NCBI RefSeq assembly: GCF_003605635.1
Contig: NZ_QMDW01000021.1
Span: 1-43,371 of the forward strand
Length of the DNA stretch: 43,371 nucleotides
Direction of reading: 5' to 3'
Source of the DNA: Halonotius pteroides
Lineage (GTDB): Archaea; Halobacteriota; Halobacteria; Halobacteriales; Haloferacaceae
Shown here: one piece after another, positions 16,732-23,912 of the stretch
Layout: each line of letters begins with the position of its first letter
Numbering within the stretch: position 1 is the stretch's first letter
Notes under the pieces: generated by a model
What the model was told of the DNA's origin: nothing
Databases searched by the model: none
Seen by the model: only the letters and a program-made list of their open reading frames with translations
Translations under genes and position numbers: made by a program

Positions 16732-17901
16732 ATGAGCGATATTGATGTCGAGGCGGTCGAGGAAGTCGACGACGAGGGCGACGAAACGGCCGAGTCGGTT
16801 GCCGTCGAAACAGATGACACAGCGGTCGAGGTTACGGCGACAACGACCGATCTTCCGGACGGTGTCGACGCCCCCGAGTACGTGCTGTACGGCGGCAAGG
16901 GCGGCGTCGGCAAGACGACGATGGCCGCCGCGACCGCGTTAACGAGTGCGGCCGGCGACGCGGCGACGCTTGTCGTCTCGACCGACCCGGCCCACTCGCT
17001 GTCTGACACCCTCAACACCGAGGTTCCGGCGCGACCGACCCGCATCCGCGATGAGATCCCGCTGTGGGCCGCCGAGATCGACCCCGACGACGCGATGGAC
17101 GAGGGCGTTTTCGGTGCCGATGACGACCCGCTCGGCGGGATGGGCGACCTCGGCGACCAGCTCAGCCCGATGGGCGATATGCTCGGCGGGATGGGCGACA
17201 GCGAGGATGACGAGGGGGGCCTCAGCGCGATGCTGGGCATGGGTGGCTCGATGCCCGGGGCCGACGAGGCCGCAGCGATGCGACAACTGCTGGAGTATCT
17301 TGATGATCCCAGATTCGACCGTGTCATCGTCGACACCGCCCCGACCGGTCACACCCTCCGATTGCTCCAACTCCCTGAGATCATGGACTCGATGGTCGGC
17401 CGCGTGATGAGCATCCGCCAGCGCATGAGTGGGATGGTCGACGGTCTCAAGGGCATGTTTGGTGGCGGGAACGACGACCCCGAGCCGTCGGCCGATCTCG
17501 ACGAACTCCGCGACCGGATCGAACGCCTGCGGGCCGTGTTACGCGACCCCGAGCAGACGGATTTCCGGGTTGTGATGATCCCCGAGGAGATGAGCGTCGT
17601 CGAGTCCGGACGACTCGTCGACCGCCTCGGTGAGTTCGGGATTCCGGTACAGACGCTGGTGGTCAACCGCGTCATGGAGAGCGTTGACGACATCACCGAC
17701 GCCGAGATCGACCCCAAGTGGATCGTGACGCCGAACCTCGAAGACTGTGAGTTCTGCCAGCGACGGTGGCAAGTCCAGCAGGATGCCTTGCAGGCGGCGA
17801 CCGATCTCTTTCGTAATCGAACGGTCAAGCGTGTGCCGCTGCTCGCCGATGAAGTCCGTGGGGAGGCGGCACTGCGGGTCGTGGCGGCCTGTCTCGACTA
17901 A
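16732..17901 (+). CDS. Get3/ArsA-like ATPase
   Basis: A 389-residue P-loop ATPase of the Get3/ArsA family, which in eukaryotes delivers tail-anchored membrane proteins and in some bacteria powers arsenite export. An acidic N-terminal tail of about 45 residues precedes the deviant Walker A KGGVGKTTMAAATAL, switch I STDPAHSLSD and switch II DTAPTGHTLRLLQLPEIMD. A Gly/Met-rich segment (GGMGDLGDQLSPMGDMLGGM and on to about residue 180) sits where Get3 has its hydrophobic client-binding helices. The CxxC of CEFCQRRW near 343 matches the zinc-mediated dimer motif of Get3. No ars genes are nearby, so tail-anchored protein targeting is the better guess. Confidence 0.9.
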   Translation: MSDIDVEAVEEVDDEGDETAESVAVETDDTAVEVTATTTDLPDGVDAPEYVLYGGKGGVGKTTMAAATALTSAAGDAATLVVSTDPAHSLSDTLNTEVPARPTRIRDEIPLWAAEIDPDDAMDEGVFGADDDPLGGMGDLGDQLSPMGDMLGGMGDSEDDEGGLSAMLGMGGSMPGADEAAAMRQLLEYLDDPRFDRVIVDTAPTGHTLRLLQLPEIMDSMVGRVMSIRQRMSGMVDGLKGMFGGGNDDPEPSADLDELRDRIERLRAVLRDPEQTDFRVVMIPEEMSVVESGRLVDRLGEFGIPVQTLVVNRVMESVDDITDAEIDPKWIVTPNLEDCEFCQRRWQVQQDALQAATDLFRNRTVKRVPLLADEVRGEAALRVVAACLD

Positions 17902-17902
17902 C

Positions 17903-18727
17903 TCAGCTCAGTCGCTGTAACCACGACCACAGCGAGTCGCGCGCGCTGTCGGGGATAAACCGGGCAAGAACGGAAGCGGACGCGAGTGTCCCAACCGGGA
18001 TCCGGGCCGGCGGCTTGGTCGAACTGGCGGCGTCAACGACATCCTCGGCAACACGCTCCGGCTCGACCGATCCGGGGCCGTCGCCACCAATGGCTTGGGT
18101 ATCGTCGAACAGTGTGTAAAACGCCTCGTAGGCCCCCGAGCGGTCGATGCCGTCGACCTCGTCGTCGGCACGCTCGGTAAAGCCCGTCTTGACTGGCCCG
18201 GGTTCGATGACGACAACATCGATATCGAAGGGTTCGACCTCAGCGCGTAGCGCGTCGGACATCGCTTCAATCGCAAATTTCGAGCCGCAGTAGACGCCGC
18301 CACCGGGGAAGGCGACGCGGCCGGCGACCGAGGAGACGTTGATGATCGTCCCGTCTTCCTCCCGGCGCATGTGCGGAAGGACGCTCTTGATGAGGCGGTG
18401 AGGTCCGTAGACGTTGACCGCGTACTGCTGTTCGATCTTTTCGGTCGGCACATCCTCGACGGGGCCGAACTGGCCGTAGCCGGCGTTGTTGACGAGACAG
18501 GAGATGACGCCCTCCTCGTCGAGAATGCGGTTGACAACGCGATCGATATCATCCTGTTCGGTGACGTCGAGTTCAGCGGTCTCACAGCCGGCGTCGGCCA
18601 GCGGCTCGATGTCCGAGCGGTCGCGGGCGGTCGCATAAACAGTCCAGCCCTCCGCGGCGAAGGCCAACGCCGTCGCCCGCCCGATCCCGGATGAACAGCC
18701 GGTGATGAGTACCGTCTTCGGGTGCAC
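17903..18727 (-). CDS. Short-chain dehydrogenase/reductase
   Basis: A classical SDR oxidoreductase of 274 residues. The nucleotide-binding motif TGCSSGIGRATALAF is at residue 9, NNAGYG near 87, the catalytic Ser in INVSSVAGR near 138 and the Tyr-Lys pair in VYCGSKFAIEAM near 152. The Ala-Arg pair after the first strand (TARDRSD) suggests NADP(H) preference. The C-terminal EPGPVKTGF is typical of the retinol-dehydrogenase-like subgroup. The substrate is unknown. It ends 2 nt from the Get3-like stop on the other strand. Confidence 0.92.
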   Translation of the reverse strand: MHPKTVLITGCSSGIGRATALAFAAEGWTVYATARDRSDIEPLADAGCETAELDVTEQDDIDRVVNRILDEEGVISCLVNNAGYGQFGPVEDVPTEKIEQQYAVNVYGPHRLIKSVLPHMRREEDGTIINVSSVAGRVAFPGGGVYCGSKFAIEAMSDALRAEVEPFDIDVVVIEPGPVKTGFTERADDEVDGIDRSGAYEAFYTLFDDTQAIGGDGPGSVEPERVAEDVVDAASSTKPPARIPVGTLASASVLARFIPDSARDSLWSWLQRLS

Positions 18728-18786
18728 ACGTCCACGTTGCTGTCGGGGGAGTTAATTATGCGGCTTTTTCGGGCCGCTGCCGTCGC

Positions 18787-19602
18787 TCACAACAGCTTGG
18801 ATTTGACTTCGTCGGCGTAGCTGTCAGCCAGCCGCGTCGGCTCCGGGAGCTTGTAGCCGTTACACAGCGCGGCGACGAAATCAACGGTCGTCTCGGCGGC
18901 GACACGGTGGCCCGGACTGACGTAGAGCGGATTGATATGGCGACCCGACGACTCGTACTGCCGAGACTGATAGGCGTGACCGATGAGGGTGCCATCGGCG
19001 CAGTCGACCGCATCGTCGGCCGCGATTGGCGTGCGCCAGCCGGCGGGCCGCCCGTCGACCGACTCGCGGGGCGTCCCACAGAGCAGGTTCTTGGCGATCC
19101 CGACGCTCGGTGTGTCGAAGACGACGCCGAGATGGGTCGCTAGGCCGGCCTGTCGGTAGTGGATTCGGCCGCTGCCATCGAAACACAGCAGATCTGGCTC
19201 ACAGTCCAGCGTTTCGAGTGCCGCCACGATAGGGTCGCCCTCACGGAACGCCAGCAGCCCCGGAATGTAGGGAATCGACAGTTCGGTCACGGCGTGCGTT
19301 CGTTCGACGACCTCGCCGGCCTGTAACACAACGACCGCGCTGATCGCCCGCTCGTCAAGGAACGCCTGATCGACGCCGGCGGCGAGCGGCGCGTCGCTGG
19401 GGGCCGATCCGTCGCTGTCGGTGTCGCTTGCAGGAGCAGTCAACTGTTGCTGTGATGAGTCAGCGGGACTCTGTACGGCGGTCGGGTCGAAGTCGAACTC
19501 GTCGTCGAAGACGGCACTGTCGGCGATCTCGCGCTGCAGCGATTCCATCCCTTCCTGCGACAGTGACGCGTCCGGGAAAAGTGCAGAACGAACGGGCTCC
19601 AC
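18787..19602 (-). CDS. nfi: Endonuclease V
   Basis: Endonuclease V cleaves the second phosphodiester 3' of deaminated bases such as hypoxanthine. The 271-residue protein shows the catalytic Asp in AAGVDQAFLDE near residue 92, the Glu of YIPGLLAFREGDP near 130, and the Asp in LLCFDGSGRIHYRQAGLATH near 158. The first 85 residues include a 30-residue Ser/Asp/Ala-rich acidic insert that separates an N-terminal strand from the core. I chose GTG at 19602; ATG 18 codons later would lose the first conserved-looking helix. It begins 3 nt after the rhomboid stop on the same strand, which indicates an operon. Confidence 0.9.
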   Translation of the reverse strand: MEPVRSALFPDASLSQEGMESLQREIADSAVFDDEFDFDPTAVQSPADSSQQQLTAPASDTDSDGSAPSDAPLAAGVDQAFLDERAISAVVVLQAGEVVERTHAVTELSIPYIPGLLAFREGDPIVAALETLDCEPDLLCFDGSGRIHYRQAGLATHLGVVFDTPSVGIAKNLLCGTPRESVDGRPAGWRTPIAADDAVDCADGTLIGHAYQSRQYESSGRHINPLYVSPGHRVAAETTVDFVAALCNGYKLPEPTRLADSYADEVKSKLL

Positions 19603-19604
19603 GG

Positions 19605-20531
19605 TTAGAAGCGTCCGCGGCCAGGGCCACCCGGGCCGCCCGGCCCACCTGGCCCGCCGGGGCCGCCACCGAACTGGAGTTGGTTTGGTACCTGCACCTC
19701 GCCTTTGAGTTGGCGGCCGTACCACAGGCCGATCACGAGGCCGACGAGGTGGGCGAAGTGGGCGACGTTACCCATCCCAGCCGAGCCGGCCGCACCGGGG
19801 TTGATAAAGAAGAGCACCGAGATGAGCGCGAACCCGCCGGTGAGGAGGTACAGCGGAAGCGGGATCACAAAGAACAACACCTTGAGATCCGGCTTGAGAA
19901 CCGTAAGCACGCCCATGATCGCAAAGACCGCGCCACTGGCCCCAAGTACACGGGAGGTCTCACCCATGACCAGCGAGATGCCGGTGTGTCCCACCCCGGC
20001 GAGCGCACCCGCAGCGAGGAAGAGGGCGACAAACTTCTTCGAGCCGGTGTAGCGTTCGACCAGCGGGCCGAAGAAAAACAGGACAATGCTGTTGGCCGCA
20101 AGGTGATAGAGCCCGCCGTGTGAGAAGATCGAGGTCACCCACGTCCAGAGGTATTCGGGGTTGGCCGTCGACAACGTAAACAACGAAACGTAGGCGCGAG
20201 GGCCGACGAAGACGCCGACAAGCTGTTGCAGGAGGAAAGTGATCCACATCAACCCCAACAGGGTGTAGGCTGCGTTGCCACGGAAGTAGCCCAGCGGGCC
20301 GCCGGTGCTGCTGATCTTGTCGATGAGCTTCGAGGCTTTCGACGTACCACCCTGATTCTCGACGGAGTCGTCGAACCCACTATCGAAGACGCCGTCAGGA
20401 TCATTCCAGTCACCCAGCCCTGGACAGTCGTGGTTTTCCGGGAGTCGATGGTCGGCACAGAAGGTGTGGCCACACCGCTTGCACTGATACGGCATGTTTT
20501 CGTCGGCACCACACTCGTCGCAGTTGGCCAT
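19605..20531 (-). CDS. Rhomboid intramembrane protease with N-terminal AN1 zinc finger
   Basis: A 308-residue fusion. Residues 4-40 form an AN1-type zinc finger (CDECGADENMPYQCKRCGHT and CADHRLPENHDC). Six hydrophobic helices follow, with the rhomboid loop His in FSHGGLYHLAANSI near 137, the nucleophile in LGASGAVFAI near 192 and the partner His in VAHFAHLVGLVIG near 255. The catalytic Ser-His pair is intact. The C-terminus is a Gly-Pro repeat (about four GGP units) ending GRGRF, probably disordered. It cleaves membrane segments of unknown clients; the AN1 domain may recruit them. It is the first gene of the unit with endonuclease V. Confidence 0.93.
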   Translation of the reverse strand: MANCDECGADENMPYQCKRCGHTFCADHRLPENHDCPGLGDWNDPDGVFDSGFDDSVENQGGTSKASKLIDKISSTGGPLGYFRGNAAYTLLGLMWITFLLQQLVGVFVGPRAYVSLFTLSTANPEYLWTWVTSIFSHGGLYHLAANSIVLFFFGPLVERYTGSKKFVALFLAAGALAGVGHTGISLVMGETSRVLGASGAVFAIMGVLTVLKPDLKVLFFVIPLPLYLLTGGFALISVLFFINPGAAGSAGMGNVAHFAHLVGLVIGLWYGRQLKGEVQVPNQLQFGGGPGGPGGPGGPGGPGRGRF

Positions 20532-20610
20532 TACCAGTAGCTAACGGTGGTGGGATAAAATGCGTTTGGCTCCGGGGAGCGGCGTCGGCACGAGCGGGCG
20601 GATCGTGGGA

Positions 20611-20742
20611 TCACGACTGCTTGGTGTCGTCGCTGTCCTCGGCATCGCCTTTCGGTTGTGACTGCTCGGCGGTCGCCGAATCGAAGTTTGTCGGAACGAC
20701 CGTCAGATGCTGGATGCCGAGTGAGTCGGGACTGGCACTCAT
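20611..20742 (-). CDS. Small hypothetical protein, 43 residues
   Basis: A short acidic ORF beginning MSASPDSLGIQHLTVVPTNF and ending in a Glu/Asp/Lys-rich tail. It has no homologue I can name. Support comes from the upstream sequence: a TATA-like TAATTATTTG lies 28-37 nt before the ATG (20770-20779), and a perfect inverted repeat sits just beyond it. The LTVVPTNF segment looks like a single beta-strand with a disordered tail. It lies about 80 nt upstream of the rhomboid gene on the same strand and may be cotranscribed with it. A longer frame upstream exists but lacks protein-like sequence. Confidence 0.5.
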   Translation of the reverse strand: MSASPDSLGIQHLTVVPTNFDSATAEQSQPKGDAEDSDDTKQS

Positions 20743-20769
20743 TGTACGACCCGCTAGTCGCCACACCAA

Positions 20770-20798
20770 CAAATAATTACCCATGCGCATATCGCATG
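20770..20798 (-). promoter_or_regulatory. TATA box with adjacent inverted repeat
   Basis: The minus-strand TATA (20770-20779) is followed upstream by CATGCG-N5-CGCATG (20782-20798), a perfect 6-bp inverted repeat at the position where the BRE and activator sites lie. It could be an operator for the 43-residue ORF and the rhomboid unit. Confidence 0.45.
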
Positions 20799-21009
20799 CG
20801 ACACAACACAGATATACGCGGGAGACATGAGCCACACGAGACCAGTTGGAGCGATATCTGTCGTTGTCAGTCAGAAACAAACATACGCATCGATGGTGCG
20901 GCTGCAAGCGATTAGAAACGAAGATTTGGACAATACACGGCGCTATTTTTGAGTTATACCGCCGAGTTGTAACACGAACCGCGGGGGAAGTTGTCGATTT
21001 TCCAAACGG

Positions 21010-21016
21010 TTAAGTA
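21010..21016 (+). promoter_or_regulatory. TATA box of the PadR gene
   Basis: TTAAGTA is centred about 24-27 nt before the two adjacent ATGs at 21037 and 21040, so the transcript should be leaderless. The rest of 20799-21036 holds nothing else I can identify. Confidence 0.5.
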
Positions 21017-21036
21017 GACACATGACATATCAATGT

Positions 21037-21393
21037 ATGATGTCAGAGGCACAATCAATCAGCGACGGTTCGGGCAAAGTGCGGGATCTCACCGCGTTTC
21101 AGCAGAACATTCTCGCAATCCTCGCCGAAGAGGCACGATACGGGCTGGCGATCAAGCGGGAACTTGAGGACTACTACGGAACAGAGGTCAACCACGGGCG
21201 ACTCTACCCCAACCTTGACGACCTCGTCGAGGACGACCTCGTCGAAAAAAGCGAACTCGACAAGCGAACAAACGAGTACGAGCTCACCGATGCCGGCTAC
21301 AAGGCGATCCTCGACCAGTTCGAGTGGACGCTTTCGAAGTTCGTTACCGACGACGAGCGCGCCGACGACGTGCGTGCGCTGATCGATCAGTAG
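21037..21393 (+). CDS. PadR-family transcriptional regulator
   Basis: A 118-residue winged-helix regulator. LTAFQQNILAILAEEARYGL starts the fold, followed by the recognition-helix region YYGTEVNHGRLYPNLDDLVE and the wing EKSELDKRTNEYELTDAGYK; the GRLYPNLDDL segment is the PadR hallmark. A short C-terminal helix (FVTDDERADDVRAL) likely makes the dimer. Two in-frame ATGs, at 21037 and 21040, both fit a leaderless start. The regulated genes are not evident; autoregulation through the TATA region is the usual pattern. The rnhA operon ends convergently 14 nt away. Confidence 0.9.
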   Translation: MMSEAQSISDGSGKVRDLTAFQQNILAILAEEARYGLAIKRELEDYYGTEVNHGRLYPNLDDLVEDDLVEKSELDKRTNEYELTDAGYKAILDQFEWTLSKFVTDDERADDVRALIDQ

Positions 21394-21407
21394 ATCGTCA
21401 CCGACAG

Positions 21408-22016
21408 TCACTCATCACTACTTTTCGTCGACCACTCCGGGCACTCAGTGTCGGCGGCTGCAAACACATACTTCAGAGAGGCATCCAACGCCGCCTGCTG
21501 ATCAGCCGAGGCCCAGACGTTTCGCCGATAGTATTCCGCATAAAACTCAGCAAGCTCGTCGGCTGTTGCGGTTTCGACACGACGACAGTAGTGATTTCCC
21601 ATAAAATCCGCAAACGCTCGAGCGTTGGCCGCATGCATCGACCCGTGAGCGTCATCGACGGCGTCGACAAGCGCAGCGTTGTGGGCTTCAACCGTCGCCC
21701 ACGTGTCGTCGCCCGACCCCGAAAGCGGGATCTCAACGGCGCGGTCGGTGTCGTCGATGCGGTCTAACTGAACCGTTCCGTCCTCGATCCACTCGTCAGG
21801 ATACAAGACGAGCGTGTCGTCGTCCTCGCGGATGCGAGCCGTGTAGTCGTGAGCGGCAACTGTCTCAGCCCGGTCGGCGCGGTAGGCGTCTGCTTCAGCC
21901 GCATCGGGAGCCTGGCGGGCTAACCGTGTCAGCCGCTCGGCGTCGTCGACGACCGCCTCCGGAAGCGGTGCCGCATCGTCGGGTTCGGTATCGGTTGTTG
22001 AATCTGTGTCAGTCAT
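21408..22016 (-). CDS. rnhA operon protein (DUF7108-like)
   Basis: A 202-residue acidic protein overlapping the 3' end of rnhA by 8 nt, so it is translated with it. I recall haloarchaeal homologues being called rnhA operon protein. It has an acidic N-terminal tail, a helical segment (ERLTRLARQAPDAAEADAYR), a strand-rich middle (DDTLVLYPDEWIEDGTVQL) and a helical C-terminal part (YCRRVETATADELAEFYAEY). No catalytic motif is visible. A role in nucleic-acid maintenance is inferred from the operon only. Confidence 0.82.
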   Translation of the reverse strand: MTDTDSTTDTEPDDAAPLPEAVVDDAERLTRLARQAPDAAEADAYRADRAETVAAHDYTARIREDDDTLVLYPDEWIEDGTVQLDRIDDTDRAVEIPLSGSGDDTWATVEAHNAALVDAVDDAHGSMHAANARAFADFMGNHYCRRVETATADELAEFYAEYYRRNVWASADQQAALDASLKYVFAAADTECPEWSTKSSDE

Positions 22017-22599
22017 CGAAGGCCTCGTTTGCGAGTTCGTCGGCGCGTTCGTTTATTTCGCGCGGGACATGGGCAATCGACCAACGGTCAAAGTCGGTGA
22101 GCAGTTCCCGGGCGCGGACACGTTGTTCCCGAAGTTCGGGGTCGTTTGTGTCCCACTCGCCGCGTACCTGCTTGACGGTCAGCTGGCTGTCGCCGCGGAT
22201 ATCAACCTCGCTGGCACCGAAATCGTGGGCGGCCTCAAGCGCTCGGAGCAACGCCGCGTACTCGGCTTGATTGTTTGTCGTTTCGCCGATCCGCTGGCCA
22301 CCCTCGGCGGCGATCCCGTCGCCGGTGACGATCACCCAGCCGACCGCTGCCGGGCCAGGATTGCCGCGGCAGGCCCCATCAAAGTAGACGTGGGCGCGGC
22401 CGCCGCCGTCCTCCAACAGCAGCGTCAGTTCAGCCGGGTTCCCGCCTTGTACCACGACCTTGTCGTCGTAGGCGACGGCGACGGCCGCGCCGCGTTCGGC
22501 CCGCCAGCGTTCGTGATCGGTATTACCCGTCTTGACGCTGACGCCGGCCGCGCGGAGTCGGTCGGCTGCCGCATCAGGATCGCAGGTGATCGTCGGCAT
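22009..22599 (-). CDS. rnhA: Ribonuclease HI
   Basis: It degrades RNA in RNA-DNA hybrids. The 196-residue protein has an N-terminal extension of about 65 residues, similar to the one in the characterised Halobacterium enzyme. The RNase H core follows: the first catalytic Asp in VYFDGACRGNPGPAAVGW, the Glu in TTNNQAEYAALLRALE, the Asp in DIRGDSQLTVKQV and the final Asp in EINERADELANEA. The ATG at 22599 is chosen from the start of the extension; upstream sequence is the divergent TFB promoter region. It heads a two-gene unit with the DUF7108-like gene. Confidence 0.93.
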   Translation of the reverse strand: MPTITCDPDAAADRLRAAGVSVKTGNTDHERWRAERGAAVAVAYDDKVVVQGGNPAELTLLLEDGGGRAHVYFDGACRGNPGPAAVGWVIVTGDGIAAEGGQRIGETTNNQAEYAALLRALEAAHDFGASEVDIRGDSQLTVKQVRGEWDTNDPELREQRVRARELLTDFDRWSIAHVPREINERADELANEAFDD

Positions 22600-22705
22600 G
22601 GCTGGAGGATCGACTGGGAGGCTAAAAGATAGTTCGCTCTCGGTAGAAAAATTTGGGGTTTCGATAACATATCTACGGGATGTGACTTCATCACATGCAC
22701 AATCC

Positions 22706-22712
22706 TTATATA
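22706..22712 (+). promoter_or_regulatory. TATA box of the TFB gene
   Basis: TTATATA is centred about 30 nt before the ATG at 22740, in an A/T-rich stretch shared with the divergent rnhA start. The transcript should have almost no leader. A second A/T block, CATATAAG, at 22728-22735 is too close to the start to serve as its TATA. Confidence 0.5.
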
Positions 22713-22739
22713 CAATCAGTCGACAACCATATAAGTGTA

Positions 22740-23699
22740 ATGACACGGTCCAGCCGCCAGCGATCCAACCGGGAGCCCCAACGTCAGGAGACCGCCGACG
22801 AGGAGGAGATCGACCTCGACAACGTCGATCCTGACGAGGTCAAGCGCACGGCCGACGATGAGCTCATCCATGAGCCGACCGGACTCATTCTCGAAGAAGA
22901 TCAGATCGACCGCGGCCCCGAGTGGCGGGCGTTCAACCACTCCGAACGACAGGAGAAATCCCGTGTCGGCGCACCGACAACGAAGACGATGCACGACAAG
23001 GGGTTGACGACGACCATCGACTGGCAGAACAAGGACGCCTACGGCCGATCGTTATCCTCTGAAAAGCGGAGCCAGATGCATCGTCTGCGGAAATGGCAGG
23101 AGCGCATCCGCACGAAGGACGCCGGCGAGCGCAACCTGCAGTTCGCGCTCAGCGAGATCGACCGCATGGCGAGTGCGATCGGTGTTCCCCGCTCGGTACG
23201 TGAGGTTGCCTCGGTCATCTATCGCCGCGCGCTCAACGAGGATCTGATCCGTGGGCGCTCCATCGAGGGCGTCTCGACGGCCGTCCTGTATGCCGCCTGT
23301 CGAAAGGAGGGGATTCCGCGCAGTCTCGAAGAGATCGCCGAGGTCTCCCGTGTCGAACGCAAGGAGATCGGCCGAACATACCGGTATATTTCCCAGGAAC
23401 TCGGCCTCGAAATGCGACCCGTCGACCCGAAGAAGTACGTTCCCCGTTTTTCCTCACAACTCGAACTCAGCGAAGAAGTCCAAGCCAAAGCCAAGGAGAT
23501 CATCGACACGACCGCCGAGCAGGGCCTGCTTTCCGGCAAATCGCCGACCGGCTTCGCCGCCGCTGCGATCTACGCCGCCTCGCTGCTCTGCAACGAAAAG
23601 AAGACCCAACGCGAGGTCGCCGATGTCGCCCAGGTGACCGAGGTCACGATCCGCAACCGGTATCAGGAGCAGATCGAGGCGATGGGCATTCCCACCTGA
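22740..23699 (+). CDS. tfb: Transcription initiation factor TFB lacking zinc-ribbon cysteines
   Basis: Archaeal TFIIB orthologue: it binds TBP-TATA and BRE and recruits RNA polymerase. The 319-residue protein has the B-reader/linker segment [20 protein letters not shown] near residue 57, then two cyclin folds: the first with [19 protein letters not shown], and the second from about 215 with [20 protein letters not shown] and [14 protein letters not shown]. The N-terminal zinc ribbon is atypical: the four positions that normally hold Cys (about 25, 28, 44, 47) are Asp, Asn, His and Thr, and there is no Cys in the first 100 residues. The neighbouring [10 protein letters not shown] matches the usual ribbon end, so the region is kept in length but not in metal ligands. 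Confidence 0.92.
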   Translation: MTRSSRQRSNREPQRQETADEEEIDLDNVDPDEVKRTADDELIHEPTGLILEEDQIDRGPEWRAFNHSERQEKSRVGAPTTKTMHDKGLTTTIDWQNKDAYGRSLSSEKRSQMHRLRKWQERIRTKDAGERNLQFALSEIDRMASAIGVPRSVREVASVIYRRALNEDLIRGRSIEGVSTAVLYAACRKEGIPRSLEEIAEVSRVERKEIGRTYRYISQELGLEMRPVDPKKYVPRFSSQLELSEEVQAKAKEIIDTTAEQGLLSGKSPTGFAAAAIYAASLLCNEKKTQREVADVAQVTEVTIRNRYQEQIEAMGIPT

Positions 23700-23784
23700 A
23701 CGACTGAGTCTGTTTTCGCAGCAGTATTCGGTCTGACAAGCAGGCAAGTGGATCGGCTGGCCAATCAGCTGCCTCCCTGGCGGA

Positions 23785-23828
23785 CTGAAAGGGCGAGTCC
23801 CGGGAGCCGAGAGCGACGAGGGCTTTCA
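23785..23828. repeat. Imperfect inverted repeat in the TFB-nreA gap
   Basis: CTGAAAG (23785-23791) and CTTTCA (23823-23828) bracket a GC-rich spacer that can also pair internally (GTCCCGGGA). It resembles interspersed hairpin motifs that I associate with haloarchaeal intergenic regions. The rest of 23700-23912 shows no gene. Confidence 0.35.
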
Positions 23829-23912
23829 AAACGATACAGCAGATTCGTAGCTGGACACGAGTTCACTGACTGACCGAATATTCAAGCCGACCGATATGCC
23901 AACTTCGTATAG

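Noticed and set aside
19605-19690. The Gly-Pro repeat at the rhomboid C-terminus as a frameshift artefact
   Set aside because: The repeat stays in frame with the conserved rhomboid core and reaches a stop directly before the endonuclease V start, so it is a normal low-complexity tail.
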